DNA of 64,000 bases from Pseudopithomyces maydicus. Taxonomy: Eukaryota; Ascomycota; Dothideomycetes; Pleosporales; Didymosphaeriaceae. Under the pieces are notes generated by a model. The model saw nothing but the letters and a program-made list of their open reading frames with translations. It was not told where the DNA came from and did not search any database. The stretch lies in the NCBI GenBank assembly GCA_026873275.1, contig JANTUC010000004.1, positions 2,356,001-2,420,000 on the forward strand, read 5' to 3'. Of the stretch, positions 45,070 through 55,582 are shown piece after piece. The position numbers and the translations under genes were made by a program. The first letter of the stretch is position 1, and every line of letters begins with the position of its first letter.

Positions 45070-46159
45070 TCGGGGCCTTTCTGGCTCTGATCTAGAGATC
45101 TGAAACCCAGCGTACGTGCTGGGCACGTGCTGGGGGACTTTATGCATATGATGAAATACATTTGTTCATGATGTCCATCCACCATTTCTCCATCGTGCAT
45201 GTGATGTTATCAAAGTGAAAAGTTAACAGTTCCCAAACATCCCACTCTGCCATGTCCACATCACTTTCGTTATAGCAACAAACAGTCAAGTACCTCAACG
45301 AGAAGTTCCCACCTTCTCGAGTCACAACGCGAAAAATGGTTTAGATCACAGGTTGCTTATAGACTGATCCGTACGCGGGAACGCTCCCAAGTGCATCTAC
45401 TGCTACCACAAAGAGTGAGAGCGTCGTTTGTGACCGGGTGGCTGTAGTAACGACTCGTCAGGTGGCGCATTGGTTGTCGATGATTGCCACGAAGTTGGTT
45501 GATCCCCTAGGATGTTGATAGACAAGATAGTGCTAAGTTATATTCGTATGATCCGTGCAGTGAAACAGGACTATGGACAATCACTGCCCATTTACCACGC
45601 ATGTATGCATACTTTCAAGGTTATCTCACCCTCACTTCACTGAACGTAGCTGGTAAAGTGGGCTGTGCCTATGCAAATCTGCATCTCCTAGGACATGGCA
45701 GTTTCTCAAGCCTAGCATATCCAACGACAATAATAACATGATCGATAATATGTACAAAGTAGTCAACATCAATCACATATAGAGCTGCGCCATATGCTTT
45801 CGAACTTTTCCATCAGCACGCGACAACCACCCTGAACTCAAGGATTGATCATCTCCACGTCTTCATCAACCGATACCTTTCTATTGCCGTCGAACCTGTC
45901 ATGGCCGGCAGAGACTTGATGACTACGTTTGTTCATGGGCTTCACGATCATGTTTACTGGAGATGACTTCGTCAGGTCATGCAACTGCTTATGCTTGTGC
46001 TGGCAACGCTCGTGACTGTAATATCCGGGTCGCGTTTCGATACCTAGATACATATAACCACATATCCAACACCCATACACGCCATGTCTTACTGTACTCC
46101 GTGAGTACACCCCATGGTTTTGATCGAATTACTTCGCCCCCAATACTTACTACGTCAGC
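45070..46159. other. Intergenic region entering the repeat block
   Basis: About 1.1 kb with no protein-like frame. It leads into the tandem-repeat region on its right. Confidence 0.5.
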
Positions 46160-46680
46160 TCGTATGGCTTATATGGTCAGCGTTGGACAAGATCGTCCAC
46201 GCTGGCTCATTTTACCAGGCGAATAGAGGGCATACACCGTCCTTTGTAGTAGCATATGCACTTGGGAGCGTTCCCGTATGTATAGCTTATATTGTTAGCG
46301 TTGGGTAGAATCATACACGGTGGCTCCTCCTATCAGGCAGATAGAGGACACATTCCACGAGGAGTACCGCATCCACTATCATATGATGATTGTGAATACA
46401 TGCCCACTAGAATAGGCAGCCCGACGGGGGTGAAGACAGGCAAGCTTACGCGTTTCAATAGTGTCTATGTTATCGTTTCAATGGCTATGTTGTCTGCGGC
46501 GTTCAGTTGTGGAAGGTGTCTTGTAATTTCTAATGATTGTAAATACTTTCCCACTATACCAGACAGCTCAACAGGGGTGGAATTAAGCAAGCTTACGCGA
46601 AATCGTTTCAATGGAGTCCACGTTATCGTTTCAACAGAGTTCATGCTGTTCATGGTCTGTTGTGGAAAGTGTCTTGTGAT
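46160..46680. repeat. Decayed local duplications
   Basis: Two pairs of imperfect copies. GCTTATAT(G/T)GT(C/T)AGCGTTGG at 46167 and 46285 (118 bp apart) continue with a diverged GGCTC...CAGGC(G/A)(A/G)ATAGAGG segment. AAGCTTACGCG at 46442 and 46589 (147 bp apart) continue with TATCGTTTCAA(T/C). The differences are mostly transitions. Confidence 0.7.
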
Positions 46681-46689
46681 CTGGAGGGC

Positions 46690-47140
46690 TCACAAACAGG
46701 TGGCAGCCAAGTCGAGACCCGGAGGGCTTGTATATAGGTAATGGTCAAGTTAAAACCTAGAGGGCTTACAAACATATAGGTGGCAGCAGAGTCAAAGCCC
46801 AGAGGGTTCACAAACAGGTGACGGTCGAGTCAAATTTGCAGTCTGAAGATGTGGTGACAGCCGAGTCGAAACCCGGAGGGTTTACAAATATGCAGTGGCT
46901 GAGTCGAACTCTGGAGGGCTCACAAATAGGTGGCGGTCGAGTCGAAACCCGGAGGGTTTACAAATATGTAGTGGCCGAGTCGAACTCTGGAGGGCTCACA
47001 AATAGGTGGCGGTCGAGTCGAAATAATAGTGTGGAAGTGTGGGAGTAGTCAGGTCGAAATCCAAAGGGCTTATATATAGGTGGCGGCCGATTCAAAACCC
47101 AGAGGGCTCGAAAACATGTAGCGGCCGAGTCAAATTTGTA
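46690..47140. repeat. 38-bp minisatellite with alternating unit types
   Basis: About eleven units of roughly 38 bp, each opening with GAGTC(G/A)AA and containing GGAGGG(T/C)T(T/C)ACAAA. Two types alternate, one ending near TGTAGTGGCC and the other near AGGTGGCGGTC, so the higher-order period is about 76 bp. Units at 46857-47018 are nearly identical; outer ones decay. Stray units recur near 47237-47280. Confidence 0.85.
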
Positions 47141-47599
47141 TCCACGCTTCTGACAAGATTTCGTTGACCTTTAGGTCGTCGGAGATTGTTTGGATACTCA
47201 GAGACGAAACTCTTCATGTCTCGTTTGAAACTGATCGCAAACATGTAGTGGCCGAGTCAAATTTGTAGTCTGAAGGTGTGGTGACTCTGGTAGTCGTATC
47301 CACGCTTCTGGTATAATTTTTGTTGATCCTTGGGTTGTCCAGAATCATTTGGATGAGACCCAGTGCCGAAAATATATCATGCCTCGTTTGAAGTTGATCC
47401 TCATCCTCACCATTCCTTTCACATCGCAGACAGGAAGTTTGACCATGCCGTCGATGAATGGAACAAAGACGATGCAAGAGGAACTCGAAACGGAAGTAGA
47501 CAGTAGGAGGGTATAGACGTACAAATGATTTCCAGACAAAGAGAATATGTGTGCGCGAACGTGCATGTCAGCGTTCAAAGTGATATTCTTTTCTGAATT

Positions 47600-48140
47600 A
47601 TACCAGCTGGTCATATATCTTGAACGCGTTCGGTTTGCAGCTGAACACCGAACTGTAACTTGAGTTAGCACCATGATATGATGGTGAAAAGCCCAACGGA
47701 ACATACCAGGTGGTCGTGGATACTGAATGCACTTTTGTGGTTAACCACTGAACTACAACTTGAATTAGTATCATGGCACGCTAGTAGGAGGCCCAACGGA
47801 GCATACCAGCTGGTCGTATATCTTGAACACGTTCGGCTTGTAGCTGACCACCGAACTGTGACTTGAATTAGCACTATGGTATGCTGGTGAAAAGCCCAAC
47901 GGAACATACCAGGTGGTCATGGATACTGAATGCATCCAACTTGTGGCTGAATTACCATTATGTCATGCCAGGATATACCGGGTCATAGATATTGAACGTC
48001 TTCTTGTGATTGACCACCGAACTGCAACTGGAGTCAGTATTATGACATCCTGGCGAGAAACCCAGAATATACCAGGTGGCCATAGACATTGAACGCCTTC
48101 TTGTGACCGAACTGTAACTTGAATTAACACCATGGCATAC
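47600..48140. repeat. About 100-bp degenerate tandem repeat
   Basis: The anchor (A/C)C(C/T)GAACT(G/A)(T/C)(A/G)ACT recurs near 47647, 47747, 47850, 48016 and 48116, with a damaged copy near 47945. Each is followed by (G/A)A(G/A)TTAG(C/T)A(C/T)(C/T)ATG and ATACCAG(G/C)TGGTC. Confidence 0.8.
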
Positions 48141-49730
48141 TAGTGAGAGATCCAGTGAACTTGCCATGTGCGGATCCGACAGCGAGACAAAGCCTAGCAT
48201 AGTTCGAATGCTAGATATGTGTGAAAGGCATTCGCTACGACCAGTGTGCACAGGGTATGCATTCGAGGATACGGTCTAGCAACAACATGGAAGCTGATGC
48301 GGTGGCGCTGATGTTTCTGACAGTCTTCCAAAAGAACACTTGAGCATCGAGAGTGGAGTGATGGGTTCCCAGGAGATATGAGAACCATAGTGTCCTGGTA
48401 TATCTCATCTAGGGATACCGGATATTCGAAGCCGGCACCGTGGGGCTTCAGGTGTCGATGGATACTAGGCTGTGTTGTGTACGATTGATTGTTCTGCATA
48501 GGTGACGGAAGCTCCTACATAGACCATGCGCCTTCCACCCATCTGGTAGGGAAACCGCTGATGCATTGTTGATAGAGGAGGAACAAATGCAAGAACGGCA
48601 GTCGGAGCCGGCAGTCGGAGCCGACACCCACACTGAGGCAATGTCGGAAGCTTTGCCCGTATTGCTCTAGCGCTTTGGCTCAGCCGACGATGCCCCAGAG
48701 GGTGCTAGCGTTGGGGCTAGATCGGCTGGGCTTAGTCTGCGCGCTAGTATGAATACGTACTAGAGTACAGCCATCTCTGCAAATGTTCGGTTTCAACGAC
48801 CAGCTTCAAGCTCTCTGCAATACGCTGCAGAGGTTCAGATGATTCAAATATTACAGTATAGCTACTACGAGCATCTAAGAACAGCGCGGAATGGTTCGAT
48901 TATCGTCATTTTCTCGGGCGTGTCCCTGGGGTATGTCTAAGTGCCAAAACGAAGCGTTCAGGGAGCGATAAATTCACGGCAATGCGACAGATCGCCTTCG
49001 ATGCAGCGCGCATTCGTGGAGATACGATGCCCAAAACTACAGGGCGTACTCACCGCGTATTTTTCAAATTGGCCGAATAGGTGGCTATACCTGCAGATGT
49101 GTGCAAAGAACTGCATATCCCTTGTGTTGGGAGAGACCCCGAGAGAGCGATCACCGCATTCACAACGGGCCCACACCCAACCTCTATTTTCAGGAGCAGA
49201 TGCAACACTGTTAACGACCAAGTATTCTTCTCATAGCATATAGTATGATTCGGATGATTCATTCGAGATTTTGCCTTCGTTCATCGACACGCGTGAGCCA
49301 TGTATTAATCACAAGGAGACAATCGACTGCCGGGGCATACACGCAGCAGCCGTCTTCTATGGCTTCTGCACCGCGCTGCAGTGTATGAAATCAAATCAAA
49401 TATTCACCGCTACGTACATCATGTCGCAGAGAAGCCGTGTGCTAAATATCGCTGGGTGCTCATGTTTATGCAGCTCTGCAGGAGAGTTGAGGTGTGGATC
49501 TTACCAACCCGCCTGCGCGTGAGGCGACATCGCCCACCAACAGTCCACGCGTCGGGCACCACGCGCCTTATGCAACGCGCAGCAGCGCTCTGCTATACAA
49601 GATAATTCGTTTTCCGAATAAGAAGACGGAGACGAAGACGGAAAGCTCATTGTCATCCAGAGCATAAGCTTGTGTCCCACTGCAGCGCGTTGACGCTGTT
49701 TACTAGCAAACTCTACCAAACAGAGCAGAT
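48141..49730. other. Non-coding stretch inside the repeat block
   Basis: About 1.6 kb without a supported gene. A short doublet CGGCAGTCGGAGC is repeated at 48597-48622. Open frames have no protein character. Confidence 0.45.
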
Positions 49731-49733
49731 TGG

Positions 49734-50330
49734 GCTGCAGCTCCACGCACAGATGCGCAGACATATTTACACATATTTCTAAGCTCTATATGGGTCTCTT
49801 AAGAGAGCGGTGGTGTCTATATTATGAGCAGGGCACTGCAGGACATCTTTACCCTATAGGCCGGTGTCCTGGAGCCCGTATCGTCGTCTGCTGCTGCAGC
49901 TCCACGCACATCGCTGCAGACGTAAGTATACGTATTCCCAGACTCTGTAGGGGTCTCTTAAAACAGCGGTAGAGTTTGTATCGCGAGCAGAGCCCTGCAG
50001 AATATTTCACGTACATAGCTTGGTGTCATATATCATCTTCCGCTGCTGCTGTTCCACACATAGCCATAGAGACATATCTACAATTATTTCTAAGCTTTAT
50101 AAGAGTATTTCAAGGCAGCGGAAGGGTCCATATTGTGAGCAGAGCCCTGCAGAGCATGTTATCTTGCAGGTTGGTGTCCCAGACTCTCTGTTGTCTTCCG
50201 CTGCTGCAGCTCCACGCACAGCTACAGAGACATATAGATACGTGGCCCTACGTTCTACAGAACCATCTTGAGACAGCGGTACAGTTTATATTGCGAGCAG
50301 AGCCCTGCAGGGCTTGTTGTATAGATAGTT
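49734..50330. repeat. About 156-bp tandem repeat, four units
   Basis: The anchor GAGCAG(G/A)GC(A/C)CTGCAG occurs at 49826, 49985, 50137 and 50295 (spacing 159, 152 and 158). Each unit also contains CTGCAGCTCCACGCACA or a mutated form, an ACATAT(T/C)TA segment and a GTCTCTTAA(A/G) segment. Copies are roughly 70-80 percent alike by eye. Confidence 0.85.
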
Positions 50331-51099
50331 CTGCGTCCTCCGTCGCTTTGAGCCTTCCCCTACCGACAGGCAGCTCAGCTATCTCATGAATCAGACGTTT
50401 CTCATGTAATTGGCTTAGCGCGAGACAGTCGAGTCATGGGCCTCCCACGAGCCCCGGCTCAGCCACACTGTCCAGCCACACTATCCAGCCACGCTAGTCG
50501 GCCATGCTAGCCGGCCACACTATCCCGAGATGGTATGAGCGTCTCTGCCCAGGTGGTGAGCCAAAGCCCGACCCGCAGCGATCGCACCTCACAGCAACAA
50601 CGCGTTTTACAAGCTTCATTTGTCGATACAGTACGCATCATTTACCGGTGGCCGACCGAATAGAGAGGTACTATTCTCGTAAGCGCCTGGCAGCTCCACA
50701 GGTGTGCAGGTGCCCAGGTGGTGAAGCACGTGGCAGCCGCGATCAAAAACTGCAGGTGCATTCTTGTGTTTAGCATGGTCGTGTACAGCTCCTCTCAGAG
50801 CGAAGCCGTAGCGCAGATGCGCCCACCCCTCTCCCTGCTAATAACACAACAGGCTGACCACAATGTCTTATATTCAACACCATGCCTAAATCAGCGACAC
50901 CTGTATTGATCGTACAGTACTCCCTCGTGTGAGGCAGCACTTATGAGCTTTCTGTGCTGTCCATCCTCTGTGACATGAACGCCCAAGCTGCACAGGTGGT
51001 TGGCTCGGTGACTCGCCTTTATATTTGAGCTTGACCAGTCTGATAGGTCACAAGGTATGCATACCCGTATCTCCTCCTTCTGCTATTTCTTACAGTGCT
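50331..51099. other. Non-coding stretch before the telomere-type tract
   Basis: Contains short runs of CAGCCAC(A/G)CT(A/G) near 50460-50525 (five or so copies of about 12-17 bp). No gene is seen. Confidence 0.45.
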
Positions 51100-51100
51100 G

Positions 51101-51154
51101 GGGTTAGGGTTAGGGTTAGGGTTAGGGTTAGGGTTAGGGTTAGGGTTAGGGTTA
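51101..51154 (+). repeat. Interstitial telomeric repeat, (TTAGGG)8
   Basis: Eight perfect TTAGGG units from 51104 to 51151, preceded by GGGG and followed by TTA. TTAGGG is the telomere repeat of most filamentous ascomycetes. On the plus strand the G-rich strand runs rightward, so as a chromosome end it would have capped the sequence to the left. Unit perfection contrasts with the decayed repeats on both sides. Confidence 0.97.
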
Positions 51155-51339
51155 TCGCAAAAGTTCGAAAGTACAAAAGTTCTACCCAATCACCCACACG
51201 GATATCTGTAGCGGCCCTACAGTCGAAAAAGTACTCTTGTAACAATTACATTCCAAATTTTGGTGTCCTGACAAGAATCAAATTACACACAGACTCACAA
51301 CGCACGTGTCGATCGTAGAAATACATCTAGGACCGAATC

Positions 51340-52240
51340 TCACACTACAGAAGACGACCCCACCATCGAAGATATACCAAGAGGTTTCCACATTACGAAT
51401 ACAACCACCGTCGAAGAGATACGTAACGCTTCAATGTCACTGAAGACGACCACCGTCAAGAGGTACGGAAGACTGCAACGTCACAAAAGACAACCACCGT
51501 CAAGAGGTACGAAAGGCTTCAGTGTCACAGAAGACGACCGCCGTCGAAGAGGCGCCAAAAAAGGTACCATTTCACATAACAGGAGACTACAAGAGAAGTT
51601 CTACATGATCTATCACCGATAAGTACCAATAAAGGTATTGTGCCGCGTCACAGAAGACGACCGACCATCAATAGGTGCTTAGAGCCGATTTCTGCATCAG
51701 GAAAGACGACTCATGACCAAGAGGTACTAATAGAGTGTTTCCATGTCATAGAAGACGACTCCAAATGCAACTCCATGTCCTATAGATTGAACATACCTCG
51801 GGGCTATCCAGCCGTTGGATCTGTATCACAGAGGACAACTACACCTGGGATGCATCTTTGAGATGACCAGATCTATGTCACAAAGGAGAACTATGTCTGG
51901 GACATGTCCTACACATATTCGAGACAACATAGACTTGGCTACCTTATGGATATGACTCTATACCACTTTTTATATTGTCATAAGAGGGGATGACAGCGTT
52001 TTCTTTATCCATTTTTATCCAGTCAGCCTATACTCAGCTACTACCTTTTCAAACACACAAAACAACATGATTCTATAGTCTAAGGATGATTACGCCTTGA
52101 TTATACCCAGTGATGACTAAATACCACAGATGATGACTACGTCTAGGACATACTCAGGAAGTGATGAAGCATCACAGAACACATTTACGTCTGGGACATG
52201 CCCGGGTGACTCTACGTCACAGAGGATAATTATACATGAT
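51340..52240. repeat. About 46-bp minisatellite, degenerate
   Basis: The anchor GAAGACGAC(C), often followed by ACCGTC(G)AAGAGGTAC, recurs at about 51350, 51396, 51442, 51488, 51531, 51652, 51700 and 51751. Farther right it becomes CACAGAGGACAACTA(C/T) with CTGGGA, near 51826, 51875, 52175 and 52217, with looser spacing. It begins about 190 bp after the telomeric tract. Confidence 0.8.
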
Positions 52241-52397
52241 ACAGTTCTGGGGAATCAGAATGCAACGTTGAGTTGGCTTCTTTAATGCTGATACATGATG
52301 ACCTGTGTTTTCAGTAAAACCAGAGACTGATGTTGATCACTAGAGACATAGTGTTCCCATGGATATCCCGAAATGTCCGATTAACACCCGGTCCCCC

Positions 52398-52655
52398 TTC
52401 AAATCAGTAGGGAAAGAAGACCTGTTGAGCGTGACTCCATTTGGAGATTTCTGTTCTCCAGACACCTGCGTTATGGTTCAACAGATGTGTCACCCCAGCT
52501 AAACTCCACCTAACAATGTCTTTAATCCGGATCGGCCCATGAAGGATCTAGAAGTTAGGCGGTGAGACCCAGCTCCGCTTCATCGAATAAGTAAAAAGAT
52601 GATAAGGGTAGTGGTATTTCACCGGCGTCATCTGAAATGTCCGATTAACACATCC
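52398..52655. pseudogene. Degraded, rearranged 28S rRNA gene fragment
   Basis: About 52398-52438 resembles the sense strand of the fungal large-subunit rRNA segment AATCAGCGGGGAAAGAAGAC...TTGAGCTTGACTC. The following 52440-52650 resembles the antisense strand of the adjoining segment: blocks such as GAGATTTCTGTTCTC, GACACCTGCGTTAT, AACAGATGTG, CAATGTCTT, CCGGATCGGCCC, GAATAAGTAAAA and GTAGTGGTATTTCACC appear in the expected order. Neighbouring parts of the rRNA therefore lie in opposite orientation. Many differences from the conserved sequence are C-to-T or G-to-A, as repeat-induced point mutation would cause. Identification rests on remembered conserved 28S sequence. Confidence 0.82.
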
Positions 52656-53655
52656 TCCTTCAAACTTCACTACAACGCCAGGAGTAGAGACCATCACCAC
52701 ACACGACCAACTCCATGACCAAGTCTTTCAATTGACATCGCAAGGACCTGTACACGAGGTAGGTCATATTGACTCCAAACAAAGGCAAACCAGACGCAAC
52801 GGATCCAATAACATTGAGCACCAGAACCATACACCAAACATGAGAGGGTGACGAGAGCGCGGAGAGCATGTTAGGACGGTAGGGTAGATGGTCAGTCCAC
52901 GGCTGAAGCTGGAGAGCACACAGAATGTAAAGTTCATGACCAAATCTCATACAAAATGTATATTCATAGGTCAATTCTCTGGTCATCGACAGATATGAGA
53001 GCTACAATCAGTCTAGTCGTATTTGTCCACCTTTCGATGCTTCTGTTTTCTACTTCACCAATGTATTGTTATCAGAGTCAAGACGACTGCCTCCTTCCAC
53101 GTCCCGGTTCAAAGCTTTGTGAAGGCTACGAGATTAAGACACTGGAGAGCATTGTTCAAGCGCATACTTGCAAATTATCTTCGAAAATGCGTTATGGCAC
53201 GACGCGGCCATCCACCACTACTATCTTAACATGGTTTCATTCACCATATCGTATTTGCTCTATTGTTTCGGTGCTCCTTTGTACAATAAATAAACTTATT
53301 GCGTCTGGTTTGCAATTGGCTGGAACAATCTGATTAGGCTTCCACGACGATGATTGAAAGAGTGTAAGAGTAAGTGGCAAGATGCCTTCGAATACAAACG
53401 ACGAGGGGTTTCAACAGGTGTTGGAGGAGGATGTTTCACGGAACGTGGAAATATGTTGTGTATGGCATGATCATAAATAGCGTACAGCAGGGAACACAGG
53501 TGAGAGCAACTGTATAGTATTGACTACATACTTCTACTCTCAGAGGATAGGAGCGGAGGGCGACCTACGCGCCCTATCGCCTTTTCTCCCCTAATGACTT
53601 CATGTAGGTTGGCACCTGCATGATAATCAAATTCCAATCCACAATAGAGGAGCGC
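52656..53655. other. Non-coding stretch
   Basis: About 1 kb between the rRNA relic and the next gene. AATGTCCGATTAACAC at 52640 repeats a copy at 52372, flanking the rRNA relic on both sides. The frames here are not protein-like. Confidence 0.5.
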
Positions 53656-55425
53656 CTATAAGTCAGGCGTATGCTCTAATCGTGGACTGGTCTCTTTCCA
53701 CTGTGGAAGAGTCGAGGAAGGCATCTTTTCGGATGGAGGATACTTGGACGTGGCCACAGCCGCCTCCACCTCACGCTTGCGCTTAGAAAGCCTCCTCGAA
53801 AGGTTCTCATGAGAGGCCCAAACACGATGCGAGTGTGTATTATCATACTCACTTGCATCTCGGTTTACCCCATTGGCAATTGCTTCTAGACCGGAGCGCA
53901 GAAAGTCAAGCTCTCGCAAGTTTCTCTTCTTGCGTTCGTCCATCTGCTTCTTCGCATACGCAACTATGCGGTCTTTTTCAACCTTCATGTTGCTTTCATA
54001 ATGCGTCAGTGATTTTAGAGCGGCTTGATGACCACTCCATATCTTCCCACGTTCTTCTTGCGTCAGCTTTGTCATGAGCAGACTCGCCATACTGTCTCCC
54101 GCAAGGCCGATGGAGAACCCACCGCCCGTGTGGTAGTACGCCGAAGAAAGGCGAGTGATGACAATCTCAGAGATGGGCCCGGAAGCCTCCTCCCCAATGA
54201 GACAAACACATAACGCCTTCATTTCGTATTGTGAGCCGAATAGTCTTCTCGTGAAAGACATAAACAACCCAGTGAGCCAGCTACCAGATAACGTGTAGGC
54301 CGAATGCTGGTAGTCGCGCCTGTTGAAGTCACTGGTGTATCCGCAGTACTGCAACGGCGGCTCCATTGGCACCGTTTTATCAGTGCATCTATCCACGCGA
54401 GCTCGGACAGCACGCACGAATTGATTGATGACATCGACCCGGGAAGCACAGCGATCTGCAGATTTAGTCTCCAGAAATCGCCGCCTACCCTGTTTTGTGT
54501 ATTCCTGCAGCCAGGTTGAGTCGAAGCAAGAATCTGCTCGATACAAATGCGGCACGCAGGTTCCGATCACCCTTTCGTCCTCAGAAACGTACCTATCCAG
54601 GTAACGACACACGCGCTCAACGTCCTCTGCGGTCATGGCGCGCCCACGTTCGTCAACACAACCCCTGACGTAAATTGCAGGGTGTTTCTGTGCCCGCTCC
54701 TTCAAAGCGTCGAGCCTCTCGTGGAGGTCGTCCCCATTGTCTGCACTCGCCATGTATGTTTCGAAGAGATTACCACTTATCAGTAAAGGGATAGTCTCCT
54801 CGTACATACTACAGAGTACCTGCAAAGCAATCTCCTTGTAAGGCAAAGAATTAATCTTCAAGTCCTCACTAAGGTGATGCCCAGCCCTCTTCTCAATCGC
54901 CAGCAGCGACCCAATCAACGGAGTGAAGCCGTCTTCTTGGATGCCCTGTGCTGCTCTGGTAAGCAGCGCCATGTCAGCCAAGCCAGTCTGATGAGCCGGG
55001 TGAACGGCTTTCTTCAGAATGGCCTCTGTACGTCGCCTGCTTTCTCCCTCTTCCTCTTCACCTTCCTCTTGATCATCCTCATCAAAAATGTGTGGAAGAT
55101 CGTAAGGGTCGCTCGCCATTGCCTCCATGGCGTTCGTAGGTGTCTCCTGAGTCAAGGCAGGAATCGAAAACGGACCAGGAGTCTGGCTCGGTATCCGATT
55201 TACCTCGCTCATCCAAAAACGAGGGTCGCACTGGATGTCAGCCAATACTTCCTCGTTCATGTCCTTATCCTCTTCGAACAACGCATCTAGCTCGAGGCGT
55301 CTCGACCGTCGCACGGCCATGCCTGTCTGCTCGCGTCGTCGCCTCTCCACTGCTTCCACATGGTGATCGCGAAAAAACCCAGTAGAGTCTGCCCTGCGAG
55401 CGTCAGACCACTGCGATGAGGCCAT
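53656..55425 (-). CDS. Unknown protein with possible GIY-YIG-like features
   Basis: Single exon, 589 aa, ATG in good context (CGACCATGGCC). Residues 1-135 are acidic and disordered. A globular core (about 145-450) contains PAIYVRGCVDERG at 249-261, YCGYTSDFNRRDYQH at 360-374, SEIVITRL with E420, and GGGFS at 434-438. The order IY, Y-x-GYT, R...H, E, G-x-F(S/N) resembles the motif order of GIY-YIG nucleases, but about 110 residues lie between the first two motifs (normally about 10-15) and the terminal Asn is Ser. A helical, basic region (450-550) follows. This is a weak structural guess, and an unrelated fold is quite possible. It is divergent with the next gene over 157 bp. Confidence 0.68.
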   Translation of the reverse strand: MASSQWSDARRADSTGFFRDHHVEAVERRRREQTGMAVRRSRRLELDALFEEDKDMNEEVLADIQCDPRFWMSEVNRIPSQTPGPFSIPALTQETPTNAMEAMASDPYDLPHIFDEDDQEEGEEEEGESRRRTEAILKKAVHPAHQTGLADMALLTRAAQGIQEDGFTPLIGSLLAIEKRAGHHLSEDLKINSLPYKEIALQVLCSMYEETIPLLISGNLFETYMASADNGDDLHERLDALKERAQKHPAIYVRGCVDERGRAMTAEDVERVCRYLDRYVSEDERVIGTCVPHLYRADSCFDSTWLQEYTKQGRRRFLETKSADRCASRVDVINQFVRAVRARVDRCTDKTVPMEPPLQYCGYTSDFNRRDYQHSAYTLSGSWLTGLFMSFTRRLFGSQYEMKALCVCLIGEEASGPISEIVITRLSSAYYHTGGGFSIGLAGDSMASLLMTKLTQEERGKIWSGHQAALKSLTHYESNMKVEKDRIVAYAKKQMDERKKRNLRELDFLRSGLEAIANGVNRDASEYDNTHSHRVWASHENLSRRLSKRKREVEAAVATSKYPPSEKMPSSTLPQWKETSPRLEHTPDL

Positions 55426-55582
55426 GGTCGTCGTGTTGGCGAGGGCGGGTGTGGTGTCGCGTCGCGTCGCGCCGCGCGCTCCCTAGAAGCAGTAGCGAGC
55501 GCCAAGACTTTGATGAGTCAGCCGACCTCACCATCACTTTGTTTACCTGGCAGGCGATCGCACTGCTTCTTCCACATTACCC
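55426..55582. promoter_or_regulatory. Compact divergent promoter in the accessory block
   Basis: 157 bp between two opposite ATGs; contains GCGTCGCGTCGCGCCGCGCG and little else. Such a short shared promoter suggests the two genes are transcribed together. Confidence 0.45.

Noticed and set aside
51025..51318. Open frame with an RVRVRV run
   Set aside because: It is simply the translation of the TTAGGG tract.
46690..52240. Possible CRISPR-like array
   Set aside because: A eukaryotic setting, no unique spacers between identical repeats, and no cas genes; these are head-to-tail minisatellites.
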